Shown piece after piece: positions 56,689 to 64,000 of a stretch of DNA of 64,000 nucleotides. Made by a program: the position numbers and the translations under genes. Location of the stretch: NCBI RefSeq assembly GCF_051660745.1, contig NZ_JBOFQF010000035.1, forward strand, positions 119,886 to 183,885. Direction: 5' to 3'. Position 1 is the first letter of the stretch. Every line of letters begins with the position of its first letter. The notes beneath the pieces were generated by a model. That model saw only the letters and a list, made by a program, of their open reading frames with translations, had not been told where the DNA came from and did not search any database. This DNA is from Segniliparus sp051660745. GTDB lineage: Bacteria > Actinomycetota > Actinomycetes > Mycobacteriales > Mycobacteriaceae.

Positions 56689-57795
56689 ATGTCGCCAACT
56701 CTGGGAATCGCCGTCCTCGTGGTCGCGATCGTGGTGCTGCTCGTCGCGTTCCTGCGCAAGACCGTGCTCCTCGTGCCGCAGTCCCAGGCCGCGATCGTCG
56801 AACGGCTCGGCCGGTACTCGCGGACGGTCTCCGCGCAACTGACCCTCCTCGCGCCGTTCGTCGACCAAGTCCGCGCCCGGGTCGACCTGCGCGAGCGGGT
56901 CATCCCCTTCCCGCCCCAGCCGGTGATCACGGCGGACAACTTGACCGTCCTCATCGACACCGTCGTCTACGTCCAGGTCACCAAGCCCGAGTCGGCGGTG
57001 TACGAGATCGAGAACTACATCGTCGGCGTGGAGCAGCTCGCGGCGACCACGATCCGCAACGTCGTCGGCGGGATGACGCTGGAGGCCGCGCTCACCTCCC
57101 GCGAGGTCATCAACTCGCAGCTGCGCGGGGTGCTCGACGAGGCGACCGGCCCCTGGGGCATCCGGGTCGCCAGGGTGGAGCTGCGCTCCATCGACCCGCC
57201 GCCCTCGGTGCAGGAGTCGATGGAGAAGCAGATGAAGGCGGACCGGGAGAAGCGGGCGACGATCCTGGCCGCCGAAGGCCAGCGCGAGGCCGCGATCCAA
57301 ACCGCGCAAGGCTCGAAGCAAGCCCAAGTCCTCGCCGCAGAAGGCGCCAAACAGGCCCAGGTGCTCGCCGCCGAGGGCGCGAAGCTGGCCGCGATCCTTG
57401 CCGCCGAGGCCGACCGGCAGGCGAACATCCTGCGCGCCGAGGGCGAGCGCGCCGGGGCCTACCTGCGCGGCCAGGGCGAGGCGAAGAGCCTGGAGAAGGT
57501 GCTCGGGGCGATCAAGGCGGCCCAGCCCACCCCGGAGCTGCTCGCGTACCAGTACGTGCAGGCGCTCGGGAAAGTCGCCCAAGGCGAGGCGAACAAAGTC
57601 TGGGTCCTGCCGACCGACTTCGGCGGGCCGATCCAGGCCTTCTCGAAGCTGTTCGGCACCCCGGCCCCGGACGGCTCCGTCCGCTACCAGCCCAGCCCGC
57701 CGGAGCGCGATCCCGTCCCGGTCGAGCACGATTCGCCGGAGATCGCCTCCTGGTTCAAGTCCAACCAAGCGTTCAAGTCCGACCAGGAAGGTTGA
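56689..57795 (+). CDS. SPFH/band-7 (stomatin/QmcA-like) protein
   Basis: A 368-residue protein. An N-terminal membrane helix (LGIAVLVVAIVVLLVAFL) is followed by the SPFH domain (AAIVERLGRYSRT, DTVVYVQVTKPESAVYEIEN) and a long coiled coil with repeating A-A-E-G-A-K-x-A-x-V/I-L units near residues 190-250 (AAEGQREAAIQTAQGSKQAQ is its start). The tail is Pro-rich. Members form membrane-bound rings that modulate proteases such as FtsH. It pairs with NfeD upstream, as in mycobacteria (Rv1487-Rv1488 order). Confidence 0.9.
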   Translation: MSPTLGIAVLVVAIVVLLVAFLRKTVLLVPQSQAAIVERLGRYSRTVSAQLTLLAPFVDQVRARVDLRERVIPFPPQPVITADNLTVLIDTVVYVQVTKPESAVYEIENYIVGVEQLAATTIRNVVGGMTLEAALTSREVINSQLRGVLDEATGPWGIRVARVELRSIDPPPSVQESMEKQMKADREKRATILAAEGQREAAIQTAQGSKQAQVLAAEGAKQAQVLAAEGAKLAAILAAEADRQANILRAEGERAGAYLRGQGEAKSLEKVLGAIKAAQPTPELLAYQYVQALGKVAQGEANKVWVLPTDFGGPIQAFSKLFGTPAPDGSVRYQPSPPERDPVPVEHDSPEIASWFKSNQAFKSDQEG

Positions 57796-57814
57796 GCGGG
57801 TAGGGTTCGTCCCT

Positions 57815-59101
57815 ATGCCTGTTTCGACGCACCAGCCCTTCCTCGCCGAGCAGCTCTGCCTGCTCAAGAAGTCCTGCGCTGCGGCGGCCTCCGCCTTGCT
57901 CGCCGCCGCCGCGCTCGTGGCCGTTCCCGCGCACGCCGACCCCGCCGACTCCTGCCAGGGCCCGCTCGGCGCCATGACCACCCGGCAAAAGCTCGCCCAA
58001 CTGCTCATGCCGGGCGTCACCGGCGCCGACGACGCGCGGAACATCGTGGCCCGCGAGCAGATCGGCGGCGTGTTCATCGGCAGCATGACCAGCCATTCGC
58101 TGCTCGGCGGGGATATCAGCTCGATCTCTGGCTCCGCTCGCGCGGGGCTGCTCGTCTCCATCGACGAGGAGGGCGGCCGGGTGTCCCGGATCCCCGACCT
58201 GATCGGCCAAGCCCCCTCGGCCCGCGTGCTCGCCCAGACCAAGACGCCCGACCAGGTGCGCGCCTTCGCCGCCGACCGGGGCCGCAAGTTGCGCGCGCTC
58301 GGGGTCACCGTGGACTTCGCGCCGGACGCGGACGTGTTCAGCGGCGACGCGAACACCGTCATCGGGGACCGCTCGTTCAGCGGCGACCCGCGCACTGCGG
58401 GCCAATACGCCGAGGCCTACGCCGAAGGGCTGCGCGACGGCGGCGTGCTGCCGGTGATCAAGCACTTCCCCGGCCACGGCCGGGCTTCCGGCGACTCGCA
58501 CCAAGGCTCGGTGACCACGCCCTCGCTCGCGGAGCTCCAAGACTTCGACCTCGTCCCGTTCCGCGAGCTCGTCGGCGGGCTCGGCGCGGGGACCGGGGTC
58601 ATGGTCGGGCACCTCACGGTCCCGGGCCTCACCGAGCCGGGGCTCCCCACGAGCCTCTCCCCCGCGACGTACCGCTTGCTCCGAGACGGCTCCGGCTACG
58701 GGGCGGCCGGGTTCGACGGGCCGATCTTCACCGACGACCTCTCCGGCATGAAAGCGGTCTCGGGCCGGTTCGACGTGCCCCACGCGGTGGCCGCCGCGTT
58801 GGAGGCGGGCGCGGACGTGGCGCTGTGGCTGTCCACCTCGCAGGTCTCCGCCGTCCTCGACACGTTGGAGCAGGAAGTGGCCTCGGGAGCGTTCCCCCTC
58901 GCCCGCGTGGAGGCCTCCGCCCGGCGGGTCCTCGCCGCGAAGGGGATCTCGGCGGGCGGCTGCGCCCCGGCGCCGACCGGGCAGGCGGCACACGCCGGGC
59001 CTTCGGACGGCGAGGAGCCTGCCGAGACAGCGCCCTCTGATGAGGCAGAGCCGTCCGACGAGGCAGAACTCCCCGCTCAGGACGGGCCGCCCGCCGAGTG
59101 A
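57815..59101 (+). CDS. Secreted GH3 beta-N-acetylhexosaminidase (NagZ/LpqI type)
   Basis: A 428-residue glycosidase. A Sec signal sequence (KKSCAAAASALLAAAALVAV, cleavage near AHA-DP) precedes a GH3 TIM barrel with IDEEGGRVSRIP, VDFAPDADV, KHFPGHGRASGDSH (catalytic His-Asp dyad loop) and TDDLSGMKAV (nucleophile Asp). It removes N-acetylglucosamine from peptidoglycan fragments. The M. tuberculosis homologue is a lipoprotein; this one has no lipobox. The acidic Pro/Glu tail (about 45 residues) is unusual. A TAGGGT -10 lies 8 bases before the ATG. Confidence 0.88.
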   Translation: MPVSTHQPFLAEQLCLLKKSCAAAASALLAAAALVAVPAHADPADSCQGPLGAMTTRQKLAQLLMPGVTGADDARNIVAREQIGGVFIGSMTSHSLLGGDISSISGSARAGLLVSIDEEGGRVSRIPDLIGQAPSARVLAQTKTPDQVRAFAADRGRKLRALGVTVDFAPDADVFSGDANTVIGDRSFSGDPRTAGQYAEAYAEGLRDGGVLPVIKHFPGHGRASGDSHQGSVTTPSLAELQDFDLVPFRELVGGLGAGTGVMVGHLTVPGLTEPGLPTSLSPATYRLLRDGSGYGAAGFDGPIFTDDLSGMKAVSGRFDVPHAVAAALEAGADVALWLSTSQVSAVLDTLEQEVASGAFPLARVEASARRVLAAKGISAGGCAPAPTGQAAHAGPSDGEEPAETAPSDEAEPSDEAELPAQDGPPAE

Positions 59102-59102
59102 G

Positions 59103-59126
59103 CGCCGTGGTCGCGCGACCACGGCG
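59103..59126. promoter_or_regulatory. 24-bp perfect palindrome between the GH3 and OYE genes
   Basis: CGCCGTGGTCGC and its exact complement abut with no spacer. It begins one base after the GH3 stop codon and ends 35 bases before the OYE start. It has no T tract, so it is either a weak terminator or an operator for the OYE gene. Confidence 0.5.
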
Positions 59127-59161
59127 GGAATATCCGAAGCAATAGTTGAATTGGAAGATAT

Positions 59162-60274
59162 ATGGCGAACACACCGAAACTCTTCCAGCCGTTCACGCTC
59201 CGCGACGTGACCTTCCGCAACCGGGTCTGGCTGTCGCCGATGTGCCAGTACTCGGTCGTCAAAGAGGACGGCGTGCCGTTCGAATGGCACTTGGTGCACC
59301 TGGGAGCCCGCGCGGCGGGCGGTTTCGGGCTGGTCGTGGCCGAGGCTGCCGCCGTCACGGCCGACGGGCGCATCTCCCCGCAGGACGTGGGGATATGGAA
59401 CGACGCGCAGCGCGACGCGTGGCGGCCGATCGTGGACTTCATCCATGGACAGGGCGCGAAAGCCGGGATCCAGATCGCGCACGCGGGCCGCAAAGCCTCC
59501 ACGTACCGGGGCTTCCCTGGCGAGCCGACCGGGAGCGTGCCGCTCGCCGAGGGCGGCTGGGCGACGGTCGCCCCGTCGCCGGTCCCGTTCGAGGGGTATC
59601 CGGAGCCGCACGAGCTCGACAAAGAGCAGATCGGCGAGATCGTCCAGGCCTTCGCCGACGCGGCGAAACGCTCGGACGAGGCGGGGTTCGACGTGGTCGA
59701 GATCCACGGCGCGCACGGCTACCTCGCCCACGAGTTCCTCTCTCCGCTGTCGAACAAGCGCGACGACGAGTACGGCGGCGATTTCGCGGGGCGCACGAAG
59801 TTCCTGCTCGACACGGTGGACGCGGTGCGACGAGTCTGGCCCGAGGGCAAACCGCTCTTCGTGCGGATCTCCGGGACCGATTGGACCGAGGGCGGCTGGG
59901 ACGTCGAGCAATCCGGCGAGCTCGCGACGGTCCTCGCCGAGCGCGGCGTGGACCTCGTGGACGTGTCCAGCGGCGGCAACGTCCTCGCGGACATCCCTGT
60001 CGGCCCCAACTACCAGGTGCCGCTGGCGACCCATGTGCGCAAGCAGTCGGGCCTGCCGGTCGCCGCGGTCGGCCTCATCACCGAGCCGGAGCAGGCGGAG
60101 GCGGTCCTCGACGGCGAGGAGGCCGACGCGGTGTTCATCGCCCGCGCGGCGCTGCGCGAGCCGACCTGGCCGCTGCGGGCCGCCGCGACCCTCGGAGTCA
60201 CGTGGCGCGACGCCCCGTACCCGGCGCAATACGCCAGGGGGAAGTGGGACGACGTGATCGACGTCGACGCGTGA
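59162..60274 (+). CDS. Old-yellow-enzyme family NADH:flavin oxidoreductase (YqjM-like)
   Basis: A 370-residue FMN-binding TIM barrel: NRVWLSPMCQYSV with the regulatory Cys of the YqjM class, WHLVHLGARAAGG, IQIAHAGRKAS, VEIHGAHGYLAHEFLSPLSN, and the C-terminal FMN-phosphate site AVGLITEPEQAE. These enzymes reduce activated carbon-carbon double bonds with NAD(P)H. A GGAAG ribosome site precedes the ATG. It is monocistronic behind the 24-bp palindrome. Confidence 0.92.
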   Translation: MANTPKLFQPFTLRDVTFRNRVWLSPMCQYSVVKEDGVPFEWHLVHLGARAAGGFGLVVAEAAAVTADGRISPQDVGIWNDAQRDAWRPIVDFIHGQGAKAGIQIAHAGRKASTYRGFPGEPTGSVPLAEGGWATVAPSPVPFEGYPEPHELDKEQIGEIVQAFADAAKRSDEAGFDVVEIHGAHGYLAHEFLSPLSNKRDDEYGGDFAGRTKFLLDTVDAVRRVWPEGKPLFVRISGTDWTEGGWDVEQSGELATVLAERGVDLVDVSSGGNVLADIPVGPNYQVPLATHVRKQSGLPVAAVGLITEPEQAEAVLDGEEADAVFIARAALREPTWPLRAAATLGVTWRDAPYPAQYARGKWDDVIDVDA

Positions 60275-60392
60275 GCGCCGTCCGAGACGAGTCCGGCCCG
60301 AAACCAGCCGAGCCGAGCGCGCCCACAAAATTCATTGCCGAACGCTAAGATTCTCTTGTCTTCAAGCCCAGAACACCCGAGGAGGTTTCGGC

Positions 60393-60941
60393 GTGCGGAA
60401 CAGAAAGCGTTTGTGGCTGATCACGGCAGGTCTCGTCGCCTTGGGCAGCCAGCCCGCAGCCGCGGACCCCGGCGCACCCGCGCCTGCGGCGAAAACGGCC
60501 TGCAGGACATTGGACAAGCTGCAGGAGAGCATTGACGACGACCTCGACGCGGGCCTCGGCGGCCTGCGCATCGTGTGGAACCGCTCCCCGTTCGACACCG
60601 CCAGGCTGTCGAACTCGCGGGACAAAATCCAAATCTTCTCCCACGGCGTCCGTTACTTGCGCGGCATCGACGACGAGACCCCCGTTCCCGGTTTGGCCCC
60701 CGTCCTGAGCAGGCTCGAAAGCAGCGCGCAAGACCTGCGGGACTCTGTGGACTCCCTCGCCTACCACGTTGAGGGCTCGTACACTCCCGGCTACGACCAG
60801 TACTCCGGGTCCTGGTCGCCCGGATACGACTCGTTGCACAACCCCGCCGAGGGCGACTGGGCCGCGCTGGACTACGCCGACGAGCAGGAGCAGGCGCTCG
60901 TGGACCTCGTCGAGAAGCTCCGCGCGAACGGCTGCGCCTGA
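60393..60941 (+). CDS. Secreted protein of unknown function
   Basis: A 182-residue protein. The signal peptide LWLITAGLVALGSQPAAA is followed by a Pro/Ala stretch and a helical mature domain with two Cys (ACRTL near the start, NGCA at the end), probably a disulfide. A repeat-like YTPGYDQYSGSWSPGYDSLH segment is rich in Tyr and Gly. The GTG start follows GAGGAGG. Function is unknown. It converges on the MBL-fold gene, and the two stops share a small hairpin. Confidence 0.7.
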   Translation: MRNRKRLWLITAGLVALGSQPAAADPGAPAPAAKTACRTLDKLQESIDDDLDAGLGGLRIVWNRSPFDTARLSNSRDKIQIFSHGVRYLRGIDDETPVPGLAPVLSRLESSAQDLRDSVDSLAYHVEGSYTPGYDQYSGSWSPGYDSLHNPAEGDWAALDYADEQEQALVDLVEKLRANGCA

Positions 60942-60956
60942 CCGCAGGGTCAGCGC
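60934..60956. terminator. Hairpin shared by two convergent stops
   Basis: CTGACC and GGTCAG pair around GCAG, extended by GCG/CGC beyond a bulged C. The stem holds the stop codon of the secreted gene and the end of the MBL-fold gene. There is no T tract, so it is a weak terminator. Confidence 0.45.
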
Positions 60957-62071
60957 GTGGCCGACTCCCACCAGCGGACGGTGTTCGCATGGGGCCTCGT
61001 CGCGTCGACGCGCCGTCCCGGCTCCGGGTACAGCACCCGGAGACCCGCGTGCGCGCGCTGCGCCTCCTGCAGCCGCTCGACAGGCTCGGCCCACGGGTGC
61101 GGGGCGAGACGGAACGTCGCCCAGTGGATCGGCAGCATCGGAGCGGCAGGCTTCGCAAGCGCCAGATGCGCCTGGACCGCTTCCTCGGGGTTCATGTGGA
61201 TCTCGCGCCACAGGTCGTTGTAGGCGCCGATCGGCAGCAGCGTGAGGTCGTGGCGGCCGAGCCGCTCGCCGATCTCCGCGAACGACCTGGTGTGGCCCGA
61301 GTCCCCGCCGAAGTAGACCTTGTGCCGGGGCCCCGCGATGCTCCACGAGGCCCAGAGCGAGGTGTTGCGCCGCAGGCCCCGCCCGGAGAAATGCCGCGCG
61401 GGCGCGCAGGTGAGCACGAGGTCGCCGACGACGGCCTCTTCCCACCAGCCTCGTTCGACGATCCGGTCGGCCGGGACGCCCCAATGCCGCAGATGCGCGC
61501 CAACGCCGAGCGGGGTGACGAACACGGCCTCGGTGCGCTCGGCGAGCACGCGGATGGTCGCGACGTCGAGGTGGTCGTAATGGTCGTGGGAGAGCAGGAC
61601 GACGTCCAGCTCCGGCACATGCTCCAGCGGCAACGGCGGCGGATGCAGCCGGGCCGGGCCGACGAGCTGGCTCGGCGAGCAACGCCTGCTCCACACCGGA
61701 TCGGTGAGCACCCGCCTGCCGTCGACCTCGACGAGCACGCTGGCGTGCCCGAACCACGTGGCCGCGAGGTCGCCGGGCTCCACGGGGAACAGCGGACGGA
61801 CCGTCGGAATGGCGAGGCCCGGCCCGGACGGACGCAGCTGCCGCACGAGCAGATTGGCCGCCTCCCACAGCGAGAGCCTTGCCTCGGAGTCCCCTGGGGC
61901 GGACGAGGCCTGCGACACGCTCGGCTCGGGCAGGTTCTCGAACACCTTGCCCGGCTCGGGCCACGGCCCGATCGCGAGCAGCACGTCGCGGGCATGCGCC
62001 GTCGCGGCGGCGGCGAGCCCGAAGGACGAGAGGCCGCCCGCCAGGCGGGCGGCGCGCGCGTAGGTCGTCAT
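60950..62071 (-). CDS. Metallo-beta-lactamase-fold hydrolase (NAPE-PLD-like)
   Basis: A 373-residue MBL-fold protein: TWFGHASVLVEVDGRRVLTDP, the metal motif LLSHDHYDHLD, later His residues in CAPARHFSGRG, an Asp in YFGGDSGHTR, and a final His in LPIHWATFRL. The layout matches the N-acyl-phosphatidylethanolamine phospholipase D-like subgroup, which cleaves lipid phosphodiesters. The first 30 residues are Ala-rich and hydrophobic and may tether it to the membrane. It lies 13 bases before echA6 in the reading direction reversed, that is downstream of it, in the same operon. Confidence 0.85.
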   Translation of the reverse strand: MTTYARAARLAGGLSSFGLAAAATAHARDVLLAIGPWPEPGKVFENLPEPSVSQASSAPGDSEARLSLWEAANLLVRQLRPSGPGLAIPTVRPLFPVEPGDLAATWFGHASVLVEVDGRRVLTDPVWSRRCSPSQLVGPARLHPPPLPLEHVPELDVVLLSHDHYDHLDVATIRVLAERTEAVFVTPLGVGAHLRHWGVPADRIVERGWWEEAVVGDLVLTCAPARHFSGRGLRRNTSLWASWSIAGPRHKVYFGGDSGHTRSFAEIGERLGRHDLTLLPIGAYNDLWREIHMNPEEAVQAHLALAKPAAPMLPIHWATFRLAPHPWAEPVERLQEAQRAHAGLRVLYPEPGRRVDATRPHANTVRWWESATR

Positions 62072-62084
62072 GCGCCCTCGACCA

Positions 62085-62813
62085 TCATTTGCCTTTGAAA
62101 ACAGGCGCGCGCTTCTCGATCCGAGACATGAACCCTTCCCGCACGTCCTCGCTGAACAGCAAAGCCTCCGCGGCCTCCGACAGCTCGCGCGACACCGGGC
62201 GCTCGAAGTCCTCGCGCAGGATCTGCTTGGTGAGCTTGAGCGAGAGGGGGGCGAGGCCCGCGATGTGCTGCGTCCATTCGAGCGCGGCGGGCAGATCGCC
62301 GATCTTGTTCGCGAACCCGCACGCCAGCGCCTGCTCGGACGAGATCTTCTCCGCCGTGTACAGCAGGGTGCGCGCCGTCGGCCCGCCCGCCACGTCCACG
62401 AGCCTGCGGATCGACAGCGGGTCGTACGCGACGCCCATCCGGGCGGTCGGGATCTGGACGAACGCCTCCGGAGCCACGACGCGCAGATCGCAGACCAGGG
62501 CGAGCTGCACCCCGGCCCCGATGACCGGGCCGTTGATCGCCCCGACGACGGGGACCTCGGTCTGGACGATCGTGCGCAGCAGCTTCATCTGCACCTTCGG
62601 GCCCTCGACCGGGTCGGAGTTGGTGAGGTCGGCTCCGGAGCAGAACGTGCTGCCCTGGCCGGTGAGCACGATGGCCCGGACGCCGTCGTCGGAGCCCGCC
62701 TCCTCGAACGCGACCGTGAGCTCCTTGATCGTGTCCACGTCGATAGCGTTGCGCTTCTCGGGACGACGCAGCTCGATCACGGTCACATAGCCGTCTCGGG
62801 TGACTCCGATCAT
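62085..62813 (-). CDS. echA6: EchA6-like crotonase
   Basis: A 242-residue enoyl-CoA hydratase-fold protein. IELRRPEKRNAI, the CoA/oxyanion loop TGQGSTFCSGADLTN, VVGAINGPVIGAGVQLAL and RIEKRAPVF are close to M. tuberculosis EchA6. As in EchA6, the two catalytic Glu of true hydratases are missing (GPVIGAGVQ and RMGVAYDP at those positions). EchA6 does not hydrate; it binds long acyl-CoA and feeds FAS-II for mycolic acid synthesis. I start at 62813 (ATG, GAGGAG upstream), matching the family N-terminus MIGVT. Confidence 0.82.
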   Translation of the reverse strand: MIGVTRDGYVTVIELRRPEKRNAIDVDTIKELTVAFEEAGSDDGVRAIVLTGQGSTFCSGADLTNSDPVEGPKVQMKLLRTIVQTEVPVVGAINGPVIGAGVQLALVCDLRVVAPEAFVQIPTARMGVAYDPLSIRRLVDVAGGPTARTLLYTAEKISSEQALACGFANKIGDLPAALEWTQHIAGLAPLSLKLTKQILREDFERPVSRELSEAAEALLFSEDVREGFMSRIEKRAPVFKGK

Positions 62814-63041
62814 GAACACAAACTCCTCAGTCCGATGCTTCTCGCTCCGAGCGTACTCGACCAGTCCGCCGATCCCGCCCGGAGGCGGACCCGCGCGACG
62901 CGCCATAACTCTCTGCTACCTCCCAGGAAACACTCGGCGAGTTCCCAAACAAGCGTCCTAGGCTCGTCCTCGAAGCCCGGCAGAACTGCCGAGGCCCTCT
63001 GAGTAAGAAAAACAAACAACGCCTACATAGGAGACACTCCC

Positions 63042-63455
63042 ATGACTGCCACCTCCCGCATCTCGACGTACGGCATGTTCGCCGCCGCCATCGCGGCAGG
63101 AGCGGCCTTCCTCTTCCCCGGCTCCGCCTCGGCGGCCCCGCAGGAGCAGGACGGCTCGGCCCTGGTGAACACGACCTGCTCTGTCGAGCAGATCGACGCT
63201 GCCGCCCAGAAAGAAGCCCCGAAGTTCTGGGAGAAGATCAGCTCCGACCCCGAGAAGCTGCAGAAGGCCAACGACCGGTTGCAGGCGTTCCTCGACAAGT
63301 CGCCCGAGGAGCGCCAGGCCGCCCTCGGCGAGTTCAAAGAGCGCGCCGCCGAGTGGTCGAAGGACAACCCGGACAAGGCCAAGTGGGCCAAGCAGCACAA
63401 GGGCGAGATCCAGGACGCCGTCAACCGCGTCTTCACCACCTGCGACCAGTACTGA
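63042..63455 (+). CDS. Secreted haemophore-like protein, paralogue 1
   Basis: A 137-residue protein with a Sec signal peptide (FAAAIAAGAAFLFPGSASA) and a helical mature domain bounded by two Cys (NTTCSVEQIDAAA and FTTCDQY), the pattern of mycobacterial haem-binding secreted proteins (Rv0203 group). Haem is carried from the outside toward MmpL transporters in mycobacteria. An AGGAG site precedes the ATG. A strong terminator follows. Confidence 0.78.
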   Translation: MTATSRISTYGMFAAAIAAGAAFLFPGSASAAPQEQDGSALVNTTCSVEQIDAAAQKEAPKFWEKISSDPEKLQKANDRLQAFLDKSPEERQAALGEFKERAAEWSKDNPDKAKWAKQHKGEIQDAVNRVFTTCDQY

Positions 63456-63471
63456 TCTGCTCAGACGCCCG

Positions 63472-63498
63472 GTGTGGGCGAGAATACCTCGCCCACAC
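63472..63498 (+). terminator. Terminator after haemophore-like gene 1
   Basis: GTGTGGGCGAG and CTCGCCCACAC pair perfectly around AATAC; CTTCTTTGC follows. Confidence 0.8.
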
Positions 63499-63576
63499 CC
63501 GGCTTCTTTGCTACCCTGAGACGACAGTCTCCGCATCTTTGAGAACTGCAACCCCGATACCTCTTCAGGAGAATCC

Positions 63577-63933
63577 ATGTCCCGCCTTCGTTTCCTGTCT
63601 CCCGTCTTCGTCGCGGCCGCCGCTGGACTTGCCTTCCCCGCTGTCGCGCACGCCGACATCGAGAGCGACATCGTGAGCACCACGTGTTCGTCCGACCAGA
63701 TCATCGCCGCGCTGCAGCAGGCCTCCCCCGTCGCCTACGGGCTCCTCACCTCGGACCCGCAGCGCAAGGCCAACGCCCAGTCGCAGCTCGACGCCTTCCT
63801 CTCCGCCGCGCCTGCGGCGCGCAAGGCGCAGCTGCACAAGCCGAACCCGGACGGCGGCCCGAGCATCATCACCTCGCTGGTCCAGTACGGCCCCACCACC
63901 GAGCAGGTCCTCAACACCTGCAGCCAGTTCTGA
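63577..63933 (+). CDS. Secreted haemophore-like protein, paralogue 2
   Basis: A 118-residue protein with a signal peptide (LSPVFVAAAAGLAFPAVAHA) and a short helical mature domain again bounded by Cys (STTCSSDQIIAALQQ and LNTCSQF). It is a paralogue of the gene upstream, sharing the C-S-x-x-Q-I-x-A-A start and C-x-Q-F/Y end. AGGAG lies before the ATG. Family members bind haem; the exact haem ligands are not evident. Confidence 0.75.
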   Translation: MSRLRFLSPVFVAAAAGLAFPAVAHADIESDIVSTTCSSDQIIAALQQASPVAYGLLTSDPQRKANAQSQLDAFLSAAPAARKAQLHKPNPDGGPSIITSLVQYGPTTEQVLNTCSQF

Positions 63934-63935
63934 GT

Positions 63936-64000
63936 GTGGCTCGTTTGAGCATGGCGCGCTGGCCCCTCGCGACCGCCCTTGCGGCGTTCGCGGTGGCCAG
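63936..64000 (+). CDS. Start of a third secreted gene, cut by the window edge
   Basis: The first 21 codons read VARLSMARWPLATALAAFAVA, a typical signal peptide. It begins 2 bases after the paralogue 2 stop, either at GTG 63936 or at ATG 63951, so it belongs to the same operon. The product cannot be named; a further haemophore-like paralogue is plausible from position. Confidence 0.45.
   Translation, partial: MARLSMARWPLATALAAFAVA

Noticed and set aside
57773..60328. An 851-codon minus-strand open frame
   Set aside because: Antisense to the GH3 and OYE genes; no motif.

Overview
The window is high-G+C actinobacterial DNA from a mycolic-acid-containing member of the Mycobacteriales. The evidence is the arabinan operon dprE1-dprE2-aftA, a DprE1 with the conserved FAD-site cysteine, an EchA6-like crotonase, haemophore-like secreted proteins, an MmpL-type exporter, an ANTAR regulator of the PdtaR type beside polA, and frequent leaderless gene starts. 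Segniliparus or a close relative is my guess from gene content; no marker in the window proves it.

Left core (1-26.2 kb). A palindrome-controlled VOC/dehydrogenase pair is followed by ettA, a GNAT acetyltransferase and an F420-type luciferase-like oxidoreductase. Next is a divergent lipid/polyketide locus: acyl carrier protein, type III polyketide synthase and fatty acyl-AMP ligase on the minus strand; flavin monooxygenase, O-methyltransferase and MMPL exporter on the plus strand. The two arms are separated by about 1 kb of A+T-rich non-coding DNA. Together they look like one pathway: fatty-acid activation, type III chain extension and ring closure, oxidation, O-methylation and export. A tRNA-Arg overlapped by a TetR gene, an SDR, a CsbD protein, polA, pdtaR, and two overlapping MpaB-type oxygenase genes behind tandem operators complete this part.

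Accessory island (about 26.2-48.8 kb). G+C is visibly lower, most genes are unrecognised, and the region ends at a tRNA gene. It holds a DUF2971 protein, membrane proteins, a C5-cytosine DNA methyltransferase with a C-terminal ribbon-helix-helix domain preceded by a free ribbon-helix-helix gene, and a long minus-strand cluster (43.85 down to 38.3 kb) facing a Xre regulator across two identical palindromes. That cluster contains a lipoprotein with a trypsin fold whose His and Ser are lost, a Doc/Fic-like protein whose catalytic His is lost, two ribbon-helix-helix proteins, tandem zinc-ribbon paralogues, a WXG-motif protein with a frameshift and a second lipoprotein. The island closes with a tyrosine-recombinase-like gene translationally coupled to a large DDE transposase, next to the tRNA.

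Right core (48.8-64 kb). dprE1-dprE2-aftA make and use decaprenyl-phospho-arabinose. They are followed not by emb genes but by three tandem SAM-methyltransferase paralogues, then NfeD/SPFH membrane-quality genes, a GH3 enzyme of the NagZ type, an old-yellow-enzyme homologue, an MBL-fold hydrolase, EchA6, and two secreted haemophore-like paralogues with a third secreted gene starting at the edge.

A recurrent signal across core and island is a -10 hexamer of the TANNNT type exactly 6 or 7 bases before the start codon. It marks leaderless transcripts and was used here to choose several gene starts.
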